DNA of 64,000 nucleotides from Rhizomys pruinosus (GCA_009823505.1 VZQC01008874.1:488584-552583), one strand, 5' to 3'. Shown: positions 23,318-35,496, counted from the first letter of the stretch. Numbers and translations are program-made. The notes: generated by a model from the letters alone, not told the origin.

Positions 23318-23520
23318 GCTAGAGAGATGGCTCATCAGTTGAGACCACTGGCTGCTAACCCAGGTTCAATTCCCAGCATACCCAGGATGGCTAACATCTG
23401 TAACTCCAGTTCTAGGGGATCCAGTGCTCTCTTTTGACCTCAGCCATTGCATGACATGGGTGCACTGACATTTGAAAACTATACACTCATATACTCATAA
23501 ATAAAATAAAATAAAATTTG
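23318..23520 (+). mobile_element. B2/B3-type SINE
   Basis: 'ggctagagagatggctcatc' head and (AAAT)n tail; 5' tRNA part is shortened. Confidence 0.9.
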
Positions 23521-23819
23521 TCATTATATGTCTCTAAATTAGCCATTATATTAGCCTCCTTTTGTGAAAAAATACATGATAAGAAACTTAAGGGAGGAAG
23601 AGTTTATCTTGACTCACTGTTCTGGAGTACACTATATCATGGCAGAGGAGACATGGTGGCAGGAACTGGATGTAACAGGTCAGAATGTGTCTCCAGTCAG
23701 GAAGCAGAGAGAAATGATGATAGTTATCTGTTACTTTCTCATTATACTTAGACCAGGACCCCAGCCCATGGTGTTGCAGCCCACACTCAGGGCATATCTT
23801 CCATCTCAATTAAATTTTC

Positions 23820-24036
23820 TTTTTTTAATTATTTTTTTGTGTACGAGTGTACTGTTTGCATGCAGGTTGGTGCACCCATGTAGTGCAATGCCACAGAGGT
23901 CAGAAGAGGGCATCAGATTCCCCTGGAACTGGAGTTAAAGATGGTTCTTAGCTGCCATGTGGGTGCTGGGAATCGAACCCAGGTCCTCTGCAAGAGCAGT
24001 CTGTACTCATAACAGCTAAGCCATCTCTCCAGCCCC
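23820..24036 (-). mobile_element. B2-type SINE
   Basis: Antisense, ends 'gccatctctccagcccc'; 'tcaattaa' repeated on both sides. Confidence 0.92.
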
Positions 24037-24099
24037 CTCAATTAACCTTTCTAAATAATCCTCCACAGACACATCCAGAAGCTAGGCTAACATAGATAC

Positions 24100-24265
24100 A
24101 GCCATGCATGATGGCTCATGCCTTTAATCCCAGCACTCTGGAGGTAGAGGCAGGCAGATCTCTGTGAGTTCAAGGCCAGCCTGGTCTACAAAATAAATTC
24201 CAATTCCAGGCCAACTGGAACTGCAGGGAAACACTGTCTCAAAAATGACCAAATTAATTAATTAA
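24100..24265 (+). mobile_element. B1 SINE
   Basis: 'gccatgcatgatggctcatg' head; 'caaaaatgaccaaattaatt' tail. Confidence 0.9.
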
Positions 24266-24290
24266 AATAGATACTCCCTCACAGGCATGC

Positions 24291-24660
24291 TGTATTAGTC
24301 ACTTTTCTGTTGCTACAATAAAACCACCATGAACAAGGGAACTTATAAAAGGAAAAGTTTGTTTGAGCTTATGATTGATGGTTCCAGGAAATTAGAGTCC
24401 ATCATGGCAGGGAGGCATGGTGGCAGGAGCTGGAGCAGAAAGCTGAGGCTCACATCTTCCAGTAAATACAGTGTGACACTGGAGACTAGCAAGGCCTGTT
24501 GAACTCTCCAAGCCTGCCCCCAGTGAACTACTTCCTCCAGCATGGCCACACTTTCTAAGATCTCCCAAAACAGCGCCACCAACTGGGGAAAAAATGTCTG
24601 AATACTTGAAGCCTAAGGGGGACATTCTCATTCAAACTACCACACATGCCCAGTAGCTTA
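24291..24660 (-). repeat. MaLR/MER-like repeat
   Basis: 'gtattagtcacttttctgtt', 'agtccatcatggcaggga', 'gacattctcattcaaac'. Structure resembles MaLR LTRs in antisense. Confidence 0.5.
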
Positions 24661-24863
24661 TCTCTTAAGTGATACCAAATCCTGTCAAGTGACCACCACA
24701 ATTTCACCACTTGTCAGTTTGACACCCAAATACATTACCTTCAAGTCATAACCTTCCACCCCTTGCCACTATAGGCCATCTCATAGTGCAAAATACATTA
24801 AGTCCAACTTCAAAAGGCCTCACAGTCTTTAAGTTTCAACCTTATTTAAAATCCAAAATCTGG
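24661..24863. other. Flank of the MaLR/MER-like cluster
   Basis: 'accttccaccccttg' and 'aagtccaacttcaaaag' may be internal sequence of the same element; it appears to resume after the B2 at 25570-25660. Confidence 0.35.
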
Positions 24864-25085
24864 GTTGGAGAGATGGGTCAGCAGTTAAGAGCTTTGGCTG
24901 CTCTTGCAGAGGAACTGGGTTCAAATCCCAGCACCCACATGGGAGACAACTGTCTATGATTCCAGTTCCAGGGAATCTGATGCCCTCTTCTGACCTCCAT
25001 GGGCATAACATGAGATAGGTACACCTACTTATGTGCAGGCAATATACTCATACACATAAATAAAATTTAAAAAATAATAAAATAT
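24864..25085 (+). mobile_element. B2-type SINE
   Basis: 'gggttggagagatgggtcag' head, 'gggttcaaatcccagcaccc' box; tail is A/T-rich. Confidence 0.9.
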
Positions 25086-25192
25086 TAAAAGCTACAAAAC
25101 TTTAGCTATACAAAATGAGTAAAGCCTGAGAATCTAATGTACAACATCATAGCTATAGTGACTGATTTTGTAGTGTTTGCTTGAATCATTCT

Positions 25193-25312
25193 TTTTTTGG
25201 TCTTTTTGAGACTAGGTCTCCCTTTTAGTCTCGGCTGGCCTTAACTCACAGAGATTCACCTGCCTCTGCCTCCCAAGTGCTAGGGTTAAAGGCGTGTGTC
25301 ACCATGCCCTGC
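25193..25312 (-). mobile_element. B1 SINE
   Basis: Antisense 'ttttgagactaggtctccct' to 'gtcaccatgccctgc'. Flanked by imperfect 'gtttg..ttgaatcattct' on both sides, a likely target duplication. Confidence 0.9.
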
Positions 25313-26660
25313 AAGTGTTTGTTTGAATCATTCTAAGAGGGTTGATTTTAAATGTTTTCACCAAAAAGAAAATCGTAACATAGTTATATAATAATTGAAT
25401 GATTGATTGATTGATTAAGAGTTTGTGAGCAGAGACATCAGATCTTACCTCTGTAATTCTTTAAGGAACAATAATCCAATATTTGATAATGTAACATTTA
25501 AGGAAACTTTAGAAATCTTAATAGTTTCAATGTTGATTGATTTGGAAACATTCAATAAAACTTGTTAATTAAAATAAATCCAAGTCTCATCTGAGATGCA
25601 AGACAATCTCTTAACTCTGTCTCCTATAAAATAAAAAAACAAGTTACATATTCCCAACATGCAATGACACAGAATAAACTTCCCTACTCCAAAGGACAAG
25701 AAGGAGGTCTTAGCAAGGAATAATAAACAGAAGCAAGACTGAATCCCAACAGGGAAAACACCAAGTCCTGCAGCACCATGTCTGCCATCTGGGATTGTGA
25801 TGGAATTATCTTGGCTCCAAAGGGCCTAGATAGTTCCATCCATCCACCTCTAGCCCCTGAAAAACATTTGGCTTCTCTTTTGACAGCCTCCACTCTATGC
25901 CTGGAGAATGTCTCATGATCCTGGCATGCCTAACATCCCAGAGTCTTCATTGAAACTTGGGGTTCTTCACCCAGTGGTTTACTGGGGCCTCCTGCCTGCA
26001 ACTCCAACCTTGCCTCATATTGCCTGGTCTCAGTGGGTTTCTGAAACCATAGATTAAGATTCAGTGACCCCCTCAATCTTGGATCTTCCATACCTGCAAA
26101 ACCAGTACCACATAGATGACACTGCTGAATTCTGCTACCAGAGCCCAGTGGAGGCTGACACCCTTGGATCATAGTCTCATCAGCCTCTGTGCACTTCCCT
26201 TGGTGTTTGTTTGGAGCATAAGAACTACTTCAGCTACATTCTTGATTTAGGCTTTGAACTATGGAATAAATTTGAATTTTGTCAAGTTGGACCCCTTGGC
26301 AGAGGAGTCTTGATCTCAATGAGCATGTTTCTCATTGTCCAGAGGTGTGGGGTGGGGGGATGGTGAAGCCGTGAAGGTCAAGCTCAAGTTGCAATAAAGA
26401 CCCTGGGATGTTAACACACGCCAGCACCATGAGACAGTCTCCAAATCAGAGGTTTCTCTTTCACAATTTTAACCTATTTTTCAGAACCTGCCTTAGCTGC
26501 AAATTTAATTTGGTCATGATCTATTCCTCACCAAAGAACACATTTTTTCATGTCTTTCTGTCCAACTTTTTGCTCTTTTTCAGTATAAATCTAGATAAGT
26601 ACAGTAAGCAGTAGCCATGCCATATGGTCAGGTTTATCACAGCAAGGATACCACTCCTAA
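25313..26660 (-). repeat. Old LTR-element internal-like or single-copy stretch
   Basis: 'ccaagtctcatctgagatgc', 'cacctctagcccctgaaaaa' and 'ctgcaaaaccagtaccaca' recall internal sequence next to rodent MaLR/MER repeats. No open frame with a domain. Class uncertain. Confidence 0.35.
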
Positions 26661-26780
26661 TACAAGTTTTCTGTATTAGTTACTTGTCTCATTGATGTGA
26701 CAAAATAACTGACAAGAAACAACTTGTAAAAGTTGACCTGTAAAACACAATAGAATCAAGTCGGCATTGAATATCTTGAA
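26661..26780 (-). repeat. MaLR/MER-like repeat fragment
   Basis: 'tgtattagttacttgtctca' and 'gtgacaaaataactgacaag', the terminal wording of the family at 24291. Confidence 0.45.
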
Positions 26781-26884
26781 GCTTCAGTACTAATGACTGG
26801 CTTTCATAGTGCTGGAAGATGCTATGCAAGTTACTGGAAGAGAAAAGGAATCATTAATCTTACCCAGCTGTTAACCCTGCAAAT

Positions 26885-27140
26885 TATAATAATGACTGGC
26901 CTGGAAAGATATGTCCAGTTCAATAGTGCCATGAATGTTATTAGAATAACACTTTCTGATTAGATTTAATGCCTGTTCCACAAGCTAGAACTCATATCTG
27001 ACACTGTTATCAGGTCAGGAATCTGTGGCTAGAGAGAATGTAAGCCTCAAGCAAGATCTCCTTCCATTATTTGCTAATATACCACAGCATTATTAAACCA
27101 CTTCCTAATGGACTTATTGTTATACCCATCTGTATTATAG

Positions 27141-27177
<37 letters not shown>

Positions 27178-27780
27178 TGCATCTCTCAACCCTCATTGGA
27201 GAAGCTTTTTTGTAGTAGATGGCAATTAACATAGAGACCCACAACTGGCCAGCATACAGAGAATAAGAGACATTAGAGTGCTTAACACTAGATGAGACAT
27301 CTATATCACATGCCTCCCCAAATGCTCAACAGGAAGAAGGATTTGAAATTTTTGAGAGCCAGAGGTAATAGATAACTACAAGAAAAGGTTGTTTTCCAGA
27401 CACAACAGAACAGTAGAATATATGAATTCACAGTGGTTATGATAGTATGCATAACACCTGTGCAAACTCAAGCCAGAAAGAAATCTCAGCAAGGTGGGCA
27501 CAAAGCCCCAGGCTCAGCTGAGGAACTATTGACAACTGACAGCTGTTGGGAGAGGGAGAGTCAGTTTTCTTCAAGAGTGTGACCCTAGGTAAGATAACTA
27601 CTCTCTAGCAGATGGACCAATACCCAAGAGCTTGGGAAATAGTAACTGGACTCGATGGACAAAAATAAAAAATAAAAATAAAAATAAATGGGCAGAGATA
27701 GGGAAGGAGATTAAATATGGCCAAAAACACATTGTATAAAATTCTCAAAATGTTAATAAAATATTTTTTAAAATAGAGAA
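26885..27780 (+). mobile_element. Lx-type L1 3' UTR
   Basis: 'ggaaagatatgtccagttc', 'gcatctctcaaccctcattg', 'gacccacaactggccagca', and end 'aatgttaataaaatatttt' match rodent Lx L1 3' UTR wording. The mirror wording on the other strand is at 37155-38070. Holds an (AT)n run at 27139-27174. Confidence 0.7.
27139..27174. repeat. (AT)n microsatellite
   Basis: About 17 AT units inside the L1 3' UTR. Confidence 0.9.
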
Positions 27781-28105
27781 TAGTTTTATCTTGGCTCACT
27801 ATTTGAGAGTGAAGTACATCATGTGGCAATGGCAGCAGGAACTGGGGGCCGTTGGTCCTATGTCCGTAGTCAGGAAGCAGAGCACTGAATGCTAACGCTC
27901 AGCTCTCCTTTGTATTAAGTCTAGAACCCCAGTCTGTGGAATAATGCCACCCATTCAGGGCAGATTTTCTCCATTACTCCAATCTCAATAATCCCTCCCA
28001 GACATACCCAGAGGCTAAACTAGGTAACACCTCGGAAGCATATCCAGAAGCTTACCTCCTGAGTGATCCTAGGCCCTGTCCAATTGACAATCAATTATTA
28101 ATTAT
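27781..28105 (-). repeat. MaLR/MER-like repeat
   Basis: 'gttttatcttggctcacta', 'agaaccccagtctgtgg', 'ctaggccctgtccaattgac'; same family as 23533-24290. Confidence 0.5.
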
Positions 28106-30504
28106 TACAGCTATGGTGACTAAACACTGATATAGTTCTGCCATTATGTATTCATTTTATACATTAGTAAGCAAAAGCACATTTGCTAAAATGATTCTCC
28201 ATTAATTATTGGCCAATATTATGCAATATTAATGTAATGAGATACTCCCTCACTTTGGATTGTCAAATATCTATAAGAAGATATGAATGATTAGAGTTCT
28301 TGGGCCTTAAACTCATACAGGAGCCATGCTTCATCTCCCCAGGGTCTCTAGCTTGCTGTCTACATATTTTGAGGCCTAACCTCCAAAATAGCCTGAACCA
28401 ATCTACTATCTTAAATATAGACAAAGATAAATCGAAGTCTGGATATTTTCTCTTAACTTCATTTCTTTGGAAAATTCTAATACTCAGTTTAAAAGATAAA
28501 GTTTCACATGATGAACTAGGTCTTCATATCTGCTGTGTAATATAGTGAACGATATGATATAGTATACATAACATGCTTGTACAATTTTCTGTAGGATTCA
28601 TGTCATGTTATGTGTTTTTACCATTATAAAAAAGAAGATAAATGTATTGTGATAAATGAGGCTGATCCTTTGGAAAATAGCAGTCACTGAAATAAATATG
28701 CAAATTCCTAAAATAGCACCTAGAAGGAGATGACACTTATTTGAACACAGAAGTTCTAATGTTTTTAAATTCTTTCCTTATTTTGTTAGTATGTAAACTA
28801 AATGGCATTTTGATAAATATGAATTTCACCAGTAGAAAGTAGGGAGCTCTGCATAGAAATTAAGATGTTTTAAGATTTGATTTGTAAAATAGATTTCAAC
28901 TATTAAATTACAGGAAGTGATTTTGAAACTAGGCAGCCACTATTCTCTATGGAGTTAAGAGTGCTAGGACCAGTGTAAATTTCCTAAGAGTTGCAGTTTT
29001 AATATTCCAAGTTATTTCCAGAGTCACAAATACAACAGAAGCTATTACATCTGCAAAACCTTGAAAGTGGGACCTGGGAGTATTTCCAGCTTAATATGAA
29101 TTGCTAGAAATGAAGTGAGTTACAAATATGTCCCCAGTCTTAGGTTGGAAGGCTCATGAATTACTATTCCCAAAAGCCCCCTAAGCCCTTGCCTAGATAT
29201 TACCATAAACCTCATCTACTTTTTGTTATGCGTAGAACTATTTATAATATCAAAATAATATATTTGGGATTTTCCTCCCTTGTAATTCCAGTATTCATAA
29301 TAGTTATAATTTGCTTTTTAAACTACCCTTGAGAAAAACACACACACATTAACAAAATCATAAGGGAGTCGCTGGAGAACTGTTGCTGAAGAACATCAAA
29401 GATATTCAACCTAGATTGTGGATTTATTAGCATATGAGCTAATAAAATAGGCAACTGGGTACTTTTCCTTGGATTAGATGCTATATATCAATCTGGCATC
29501 TCTAATAACTTCCCAGTTAAGCCGATAAGTGAAATAAATTCTATGTTACATTTTTCATTCTCTGCTGTTTAGTTTGGGGGGAAAAAAGTGTGTTCTGTAT
29601 GAAAATACAAGGTATAGAAATGTAAACACAACAATAAGTTGATAGGTTTCTGTTGTGAAAAATCTTTACTATATTTTAAGTTTTACTGACTTTTGTGCTT
29701 TTGATTCTCCTTTTTTTCTTTCCTCTTTATCAGTGGGAAAAATATGATATATTTCTCAAAGTCTGTTGATGATACAATAGCCCTTACTTTAAGGAAAATA
29801 GTGATTTTTTTATCACTAACATAATATATGTCATGGCAATTTATCCTTAGTTTTAGAATAAGTAGCTTGAGTTCAGAAGATTTCACAAGAAAAGACTGAA
29901 AATTTGGAACTTTATTATATATAGTGTTGGCTTTAGAAATGACATCTTACTGTGAAAAAACTTTAAAACATTTCAATCATTAGTTTTGTCAGGTAACCTT
30001 TAGAGCTGTGTACCAAATGATTTTTCTCAGATCAGCTCAACATATTTGTCAGTTTGGGAGAACTACAGCTCATCTTGTGTTCCATTTAAAACCTATTCAT
30101 TGATGTAGAACACAGAATGTGTCACCAGAGAATAACTAATTGCTCCAACTCCCTCCTCTGTAGTTTATGCATCATTATTATGATGATGGGGTGTTAGAAA
30201 ATGAAGGGGGAGAAGAACTGCAGGGTGTTACATCAAACTCTTAAGAACACAAAGGGAAGTTAATGTTTCCTATTTGATTTCAAATACCAGATTAATTATT
30301 AGAATGAGATAAAGAGCAATTTGCCACATTACTCGGAAATTTTCCTAAAGGGCATATCAAAAACAACCCTGGGGCAAGCCTAAAAATAATGAATTTCTCC
30401 TAGTTAAAAACTTTCCTAATAAGTATAGCATTCTGAGACAAAATGATTCATTTGCCTCAGCAAAATCTAATGTTATAAATAGTTGTTTCACTCCTTCGGT
30501 GATC
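28106..30504. other. AT-rich single-copy stretch
   Basis: 2.4 kb with no SINE, no L1 and no convincing exon. One of the longest repeat-free intervals in the window, so it is the natural place to test for conserved non-coding sequence. Confidence 0.5.
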
Positions 30505-30640
30505 AGTCAACAAATAGTCACTGATCCTCCTTACTGTGGGCTGGTCACTGTTCTAGATACTGAAAGCAATAGACATGAAAGCTCCTGGCCTCTTAGAGCT
30601 ATGTTTCTAGTTCTTTAAAAAAGGCAGTAAGTAAATAAAT
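30505..30640 (+). repeat. Ancient mammalian repeat, L2-like
   Basis: 'tcaacaaatagtcactgatc', 'gtcactgttctagatactg', 'gctcctggcctcttagagct' follow the widespread 'caacaaatatttattgag' element. Confidence 0.5.
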
Positions 30641-30799
30641 AAATTAAAGGTGCAATGTTAGGCAGTGATAAGTTTTTTCAAAGAAAAATGAAGCAGACTA
30701 GAGAAGTAAGTAATAAAAAACTAAGAAATAAGCATTTTCTTTTAGGAACAAAAAAGTTTTGGTTTTAATTCATCTGTTTTCTTTGTTTATTTACCTGAT

Positions 30800-30918
30800 T
30801 GTTGTTTTGAGACCAGATCTCACTATGTAGCCTAGGTTGACCCCAAATTGTGATCATTCTACTTCAGCTCCCCCAGAGCTGGAATTACAGGTATGTACTA
30901 ACCATCACACTCAGTTCA
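30800..30918 (-). mobile_element. Old B1/PB1 SINE
   Basis: Antisense 'ttttgagaccagatctcact' to 'accatcacactcag'; diverged. Confidence 0.75.
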
Positions 30919-30967
30919 GAAAGCTTTCCTGAAAAGTTGATGGTATTTGTGAGAGACCTAGATTTTT

Positions 30968-31210
30968 TTTAATTTTTTTTTAATTTTATTTTTCCTGCTA
31001 TGTTGTAGAATGTACTGTCTGCATGTCTGTGCACCATGTCGTGCAATGCCGCGGAGGTCAGAAGAGGGTCTGGATTCCTGAGAACTGAGTTCTCCTGGAA
31101 ATTGGAGTTTCAGACGGTTTCTCAGCCGCCATATGGGTGCTGGGGATCGAACACGGGTCCTCTGTAAGAAGCAGTCGGCGCTCTTAACCGCTAGGCCATC
31201 TCTCCAGCCC
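30968..31210 (-). mobile_element. B2-type SINE (internal-duplication subfamily)
   Basis: Antisense, ends 'ccatctctccagccc'. 'gagacctagattt' occurs at 30953-30965 and 31211-31223, a target duplication. Carries the doubled block with small deletions. Confidence 0.93.
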
Positions 31211-31352
31211 GAGACCTAGATTTTAAAGAGGAATAAGTCACACAATACCTGAGAAAGCATACCCCAGGGAGTCCAGAAAGCACATGTAAAGGCCCTGACA
31301 TCAACAGACAGCAATGAGTACAAGTCAAGAAGAGCGAGAAAAAGTGCAGGCC

Positions 31353-31527
31353 AGGGCCGGGCGTGGTGAGCAGACGCCTTTATCCTAGCACTTGGAGGCA
31401 TAGAGGCAGGCGGATCTCTGTGAGTTCAAGGCCAGCCTGGTCACTAATGATTTCCAATGGATTGGGACTAGGGAGACCCCATAAAAAAAAAAAAAAAGCT
31501 GTCTCAAAAAAAAAAAAAAAAAAATTG
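31353..31527 (+). mobile_element. B1 SINE with broken 3' end
   Basis: 'ggccgggcgtggtgagcaga' head; the 3' part is disrupted (poly-A at 31482-31497, then 'gctgtctc' and more poly-A). 'gtgcaggcca'-like flanks at 31344 and 31525. Confidence 0.85.
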
Positions 31528-31604
31528 CAGGCCAGTAAGCTAGCCAAAAGCAAAATCTCAAAAAGCCTATATAACTTTTCAACTATAAAGACTACGATTC
31601 AGGA

Positions 31605-31980
31605 GCTGGAGAAATGGCTCAGCTGTTAAGAGCACTGGTTGCATGGCCAGGCATGGTGGTACATGACTTTAATCCCACCACTGGGGAGGCAGAGGCAGGC
31701 AGATTTTTGTGAGTTCAAGGCCAGCCTAGTCTACATAGTGAGTTCCAGGACAGCTGAAGCTACAGGGAGACCCTGTCTCAAAAAGGCAAAAAAAAAAAAA
31801 AAAGCATTGCTTGCTCTTTGCAGAGGACCTGGTTTGAGTCTCAGCATGCACATGGTGGCTGTCCATAACTCCAGTTCCAGGGGATCTGACAACCTCTTCT
31901 GACCTCCTCTGGCACTGCACAACACAGTGCTCTTACACACATGCTGGCAATACACTCATACACAAAAAAATAAGAAATAA
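31605..31980 (+). mobile_element. B2-type SINE interrupted by a B1
   Basis: Head 'ggagctggagaaatggctca' to 31643, resumes at 31806 'attgcttgctctttgcagag'. The B1 at 31644-31805 is flanked by 'gcactggttgc' and 'gcattgcttgc', its imperfect target duplication. Confidence 0.9.
31644..31805 (+). mobile_element. B1 SINE nested in B2
   Basis: 'ggccaggcatggtggtacat' to 'gaccctgtctcaaaaaggc' and poly-A. Confidence 0.93.
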
Positions 31981-32568
31981 AAATATTTAATGATTATGAT
32001 TCAACTACTGAGGTGGGAACGTTGGAGAAGGAGGTCTGGGTGAAGGATTTCTATGTGAGGCATAAAGCCTCTACTTGAACCCCAACTGGAGACTTTTTAA
32101 GTTTGATAAGTGAATCTAGACCTTATAAAACAGACTGGAGACATAAATAAGAGACAGTGCTTCAACTGAAATCAAAGTCCTGAGACTAGATAGGACGACC
32201 TGGCAAATGGATGTAAGCAGAGAGCAATGAGGCCTGAGAAACCAAAGAGGAGATGAAAACAGGAAGGAAGAGGGCCTGGGAATAGTGAGGTGAGGTAAGA
32301 GCACAGAGGAATCGCATTCAGAGTCCAAGGAAGAGACTGTGAAGACACAGGTACCAACGGCCAAACAATGTCAATACCCCAAGTCAGGTAAAATAAGGAT
32401 GCAGACCTGACCACTGATTTCAGCATCTGGAAAGCTATTAACACCCTTAACAGGAGTGATGCTAGAGAAATTGGGGAAATGAAAGCACTGGTGCAATGTG
32501 CTTAAAAGAAAGCTGGGGTGAGACATAGGAAAAGTAGAGAGAGAAAGCCCTTCTTGAAAGAAGTTAAG
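31981..32568. other. Single-copy stretch
   Basis: No repeat or coding signal recognised; the open frames here have no domain and no family resemblance. Confidence 0.45.
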
Positions 32569-32672
32569 AAATGGAGAGGCATGCCTGTAATTCCAGTATC
32601 CCGAAGGCTGGGCCACTCGAAGCATGAGTTTGAAGCCAGGTAAGTACAACCTGTCTCAAAAGGTGGAAAAGA
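32569..32672 (+). mobile_element. Old B1-like SINE
   Basis: 'gagaggcatgcctgtaattc' head and 'aacctgtctcaaaaggtgg' end. Confidence 0.6.
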
Positions 32673-32871
32673 GGAAATGAATTCGTGCATTTAGGTAAAA
32701 AGGATAAACAAAATGAGGAGGTGGATGCAAAGTCGGAGTGATTGCTTTCAAGTAGAAATTTGTGTGATCTGAGCTACTGGTTCCCTCCAGGAGACGCTAG
32801 CGCCAGTCCTGATGTAGTCTTTCCTCCTCAATGACATCCACCTTTAATCTTCTATATATCTATATAGAGAT

Positions 32872-33014
32872 GGAATTTTTTTTTTGAGACAGGGTTTCGT
32901 GGAGCCCAGGCTGGCCTCCAACTCACTCTGCAACATAGGCTGGCCTTGAGTTCCTGATCCCCGTCTTCGTCTCCTAATTTCTGGAATTGTAGGTCTGTGC
33001 CACCATACCCAGCC
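32872..33014 (-). mobile_element. B1 SINE
   Basis: Antisense 'tttgagacagggtttcgtgg' to 'gtgccaccatacccagcc'. Confidence 0.85.
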
Positions 33015-33021
33015 TTAAGGG

Positions 33022-33140
33022 ATGGATTTTCTTTGAGACAAGGTCTTGCTATTTGCAACACAGACTGGCCTCAAACTATCCATTCTCCTGCCTCCTCTTC
33101 CTTCAGTCCTGGAATTATTCACACACAGCACCATGATCAG
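33022..33140 (-). mobile_element. Old B1-like SINE
   Basis: Antisense 'tttgagacaaggtcttgcta' to 'cacagcaccatgatcag'; tandem with the previous B1, more diverged. Confidence 0.65.
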
Positions 33141-33494
33141 TTAATTGGTTCTTCTATTCCTTTCAAACTCACTTGTCCTTTTTTGTGTCCAGTTTGCTGC
33201 TGGCAATGACATTTCAATACCAAGTAAATAAGTCAAAGGCCTTGAGGACTGTGGTCTACCTACCCATAAGCTTTATAACATTCCATTCCCCCTCTTTCCT
33301 CTGCCACACAGAATAATTTAGGAGTTGCCTAAATTTGTCGTTCTACTGCATGTTCTTTTGCTTATTCAAAAGAAGCCATTTCTTCCTGTTATGATTCCTT
33401 GGCAGAAATCATTCTCCATACCTCCAAATAAAACTCAAGTTCCAACTCTTCTAAAAACCTATCACCAAATATCTAGCCCTGTTGTTCTCATATA
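33141..33494. other. Single-copy stretch
   Basis: No repeat or gene recognised. Confidence 0.4.
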
Positions 33495-33635
33495 TTTTGG
33501 AATTGCTTGAAAGGCTTTTAAAATAATATTGAGGCCTGAGCTGCTTTCTCTGAGTGTCAGATTATACTGGTACTGGATTCAGTTGTGGGCAGCAGGGCTT
33601 TTAGCATCTTTCCAGGTGATTTTAATGTGCACTGT
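33495..33635 (+). repeat. MER5A-like DNA transposon remnant
   Basis: 'ggaattgcttgaaaggcttt', 'tttctctgagtgtcaga' and 'ccaggtgattttaatgtgca' follow the MER5A order (hAT-Charlie, non-autonomous). Confidence 0.45.
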
Positions 33636-33830
33636 CCTCTATGGTATGAAAGCCCTTCTTCCATAACCCAGATCAAGCTACTCATATCAGAACATTTAGT
33701 TTTCTATGGACCACATTTTGTTAACCTTTGCATCCCAGTGCATGCTTCAGAAAAACAAGATCATTCAACATATGGCTTTTGAGCGAACAGAAAATTTTTT
33801 TTCTGTGTTTACACAGAAAACTTGTTTCCT

Positions 33831-34062
33831 GGGGCTGGAGAGATGGCTCAGTGGTTAAGAGCACTAATTGTTCTTAACAGAGGAGTCAGGCTCGATTTCC
33901 AGCAGCCATATGAGAGCCTATAACTCCAATTCTAGGGGATCCGACACCCTCTTCTGACAGTGGGCATTGCAGGACACGAGCGCACTTACACACATACAGG
34001 CAATATACTCATACACATTAAATAAAATAAATTAATTAATGAATTAATCAAAATACTACAAA
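33831..34062 (+). mobile_element. B2-type SINE
   Basis: 'ggggctggagagatggctca' head; near-duplicated flanks 'gaaaacttgtttc' and 'gaaaaattgtttc'. Single 'ctccaattctagg' block. Confidence 0.93.
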
Positions 34063-34090
34063 GTGAAAAATTGTTTCTTAATGAGATAAT

Positions 34091-34340
34091 GGGCTGGAGA
34101 GATGGCCTAGCGGTTAAGAGCGCCGACCGCTCTTACAGAGGACCCGGGTTCGATCCCCAGCACCCACATGGCGGCTGAGAGCCGTCTGAAACTCCAATTC
34201 CAGGAGAACTCCAGTTCCAGGGGAATCCGACACCCTCTTCTGACCTCCGCGGCATTGCACGACACGGGTGCACAAACCTGCATGCAGACAATACATTCAT
34301 ACACATAAGAAATAAATTTAAAAAAAATTAAAAAAAAAAA
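34091..34340 (+). mobile_element. B2-type SINE (internal-duplication subfamily), young
   Basis: Target duplication 'aatgagataa' at 34080-34089 and 34341-34350. Doubled block intact; differs little from the copies at 22511 and 16801. Confidence 0.95.
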
Positions 34341-35483
34341 AATGAGATAAGAAAACCTGAAGTTTATTGGTGGAAACACATACAATCCCTTTCTCCTTTC
34401 TCTTCCCTCCTCTCTCTCCCTGCCATACTTTCTGCCCCAGTATCCAAAAGTGTCAACATAAAGTCATCTCTAGCCAGCTCGGTGTCTGCTGCTTCCTAAC
34501 TCTGATGATTAGATATATAGATTAGATTTCCAACTTTACCCTTCCTGTTCTAGCCCAAATCACCCCTTTTGTCAAGCTGCTGAACATCTTTCAGGTTCTT
34601 CATTTAGCATCGCAACTCCTGCATTTTATTAGCCCTGCTCCATCTTCATATGAAAGCACATCTGAGAAGACTGAAAGGTAAAAAACAAGTACAATAAAAA
34701 TAGCATGGGAATAAACCCCAGTGAGCCCTCAAGGGCTGTATGTCCCAGTTCATTTTATTATGACACACCACGGTTCTGGTATGTTTATTCTTAAGTAAAT
34801 ATTGACCATAAATTCAATTGTCAGATAAGCAGAGAATATAAACTGATTTTGCAAAACAAATAAAACCTGAATTTTAGTTTCAACCATGAGCATATATTAC
34901 AATAATAAGTATAGTTTTCATTAAGTGTACACCAGCAATTCTAGTTATAAATAAAAGTATTTCCAGTACAAATTATTTTCAAGGTAAAGGAAGGGAAAAT
35001 TTAAAAGATCTGGCCCATTATTTGAAGTACAATTCCCAGCAGACAAAAAGAATTCTGTGAACTTTCAGAGAAACTTGAAATTCAAATTGTTGGTTTCTAA
35101 GATTCATAGGATTACTGGTTTAAAGAATATAAGTTCTTTGGGGGGAAAATTGGCCATGTTGAAAATACGTGGAAAGGTTCTAGAAAGCAGGCTATCATTC
35201 TGAAGCTAAAAAAGATAGCGCGTCTTTCTCTATTTAGGTCAAAATTTATTTATATCTTCTGTTTGGATATGATCAGGTATTGTTTTTGGTTTTGCTACTG
35301 TTTCTCTGGGGTTTTGAAAACAATGGGTGCCCTCAAGTACTGGAATTTGTGTGACTGTTGCTGACTCCCAGATAGGTAATGTCTACATTTCACTTTATAG
35401 CAGGAAACAGAAATTATCTTACAATGAACACACTCATTTTGATGTCTGAAGTCACAGACAACAACTACAAAAAAAAAAGTGTT
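34341..35483. other. AT-rich single-copy stretch
   Basis: 1.1 kb without recognised repeats or exons. Confidence 0.45.
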
Positions 35484-35496
35484 TTGGGTCTTTTTT

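Larger units (their letters stand above)
23533..24290 (-). repeat. MaLR/MER-like repeat holding a B2 and a B1
   Basis: Wording 'ggaagagtttatcttgactc', 'accccagcccatggtgtt' and 'cagacacatccagaagc' is that of a common rodent LTR/MER-type repeat, also seen at 27780-28105. Split at 23820-24036 (B2) and 24100-24265 (B1). Confidence 0.5.
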
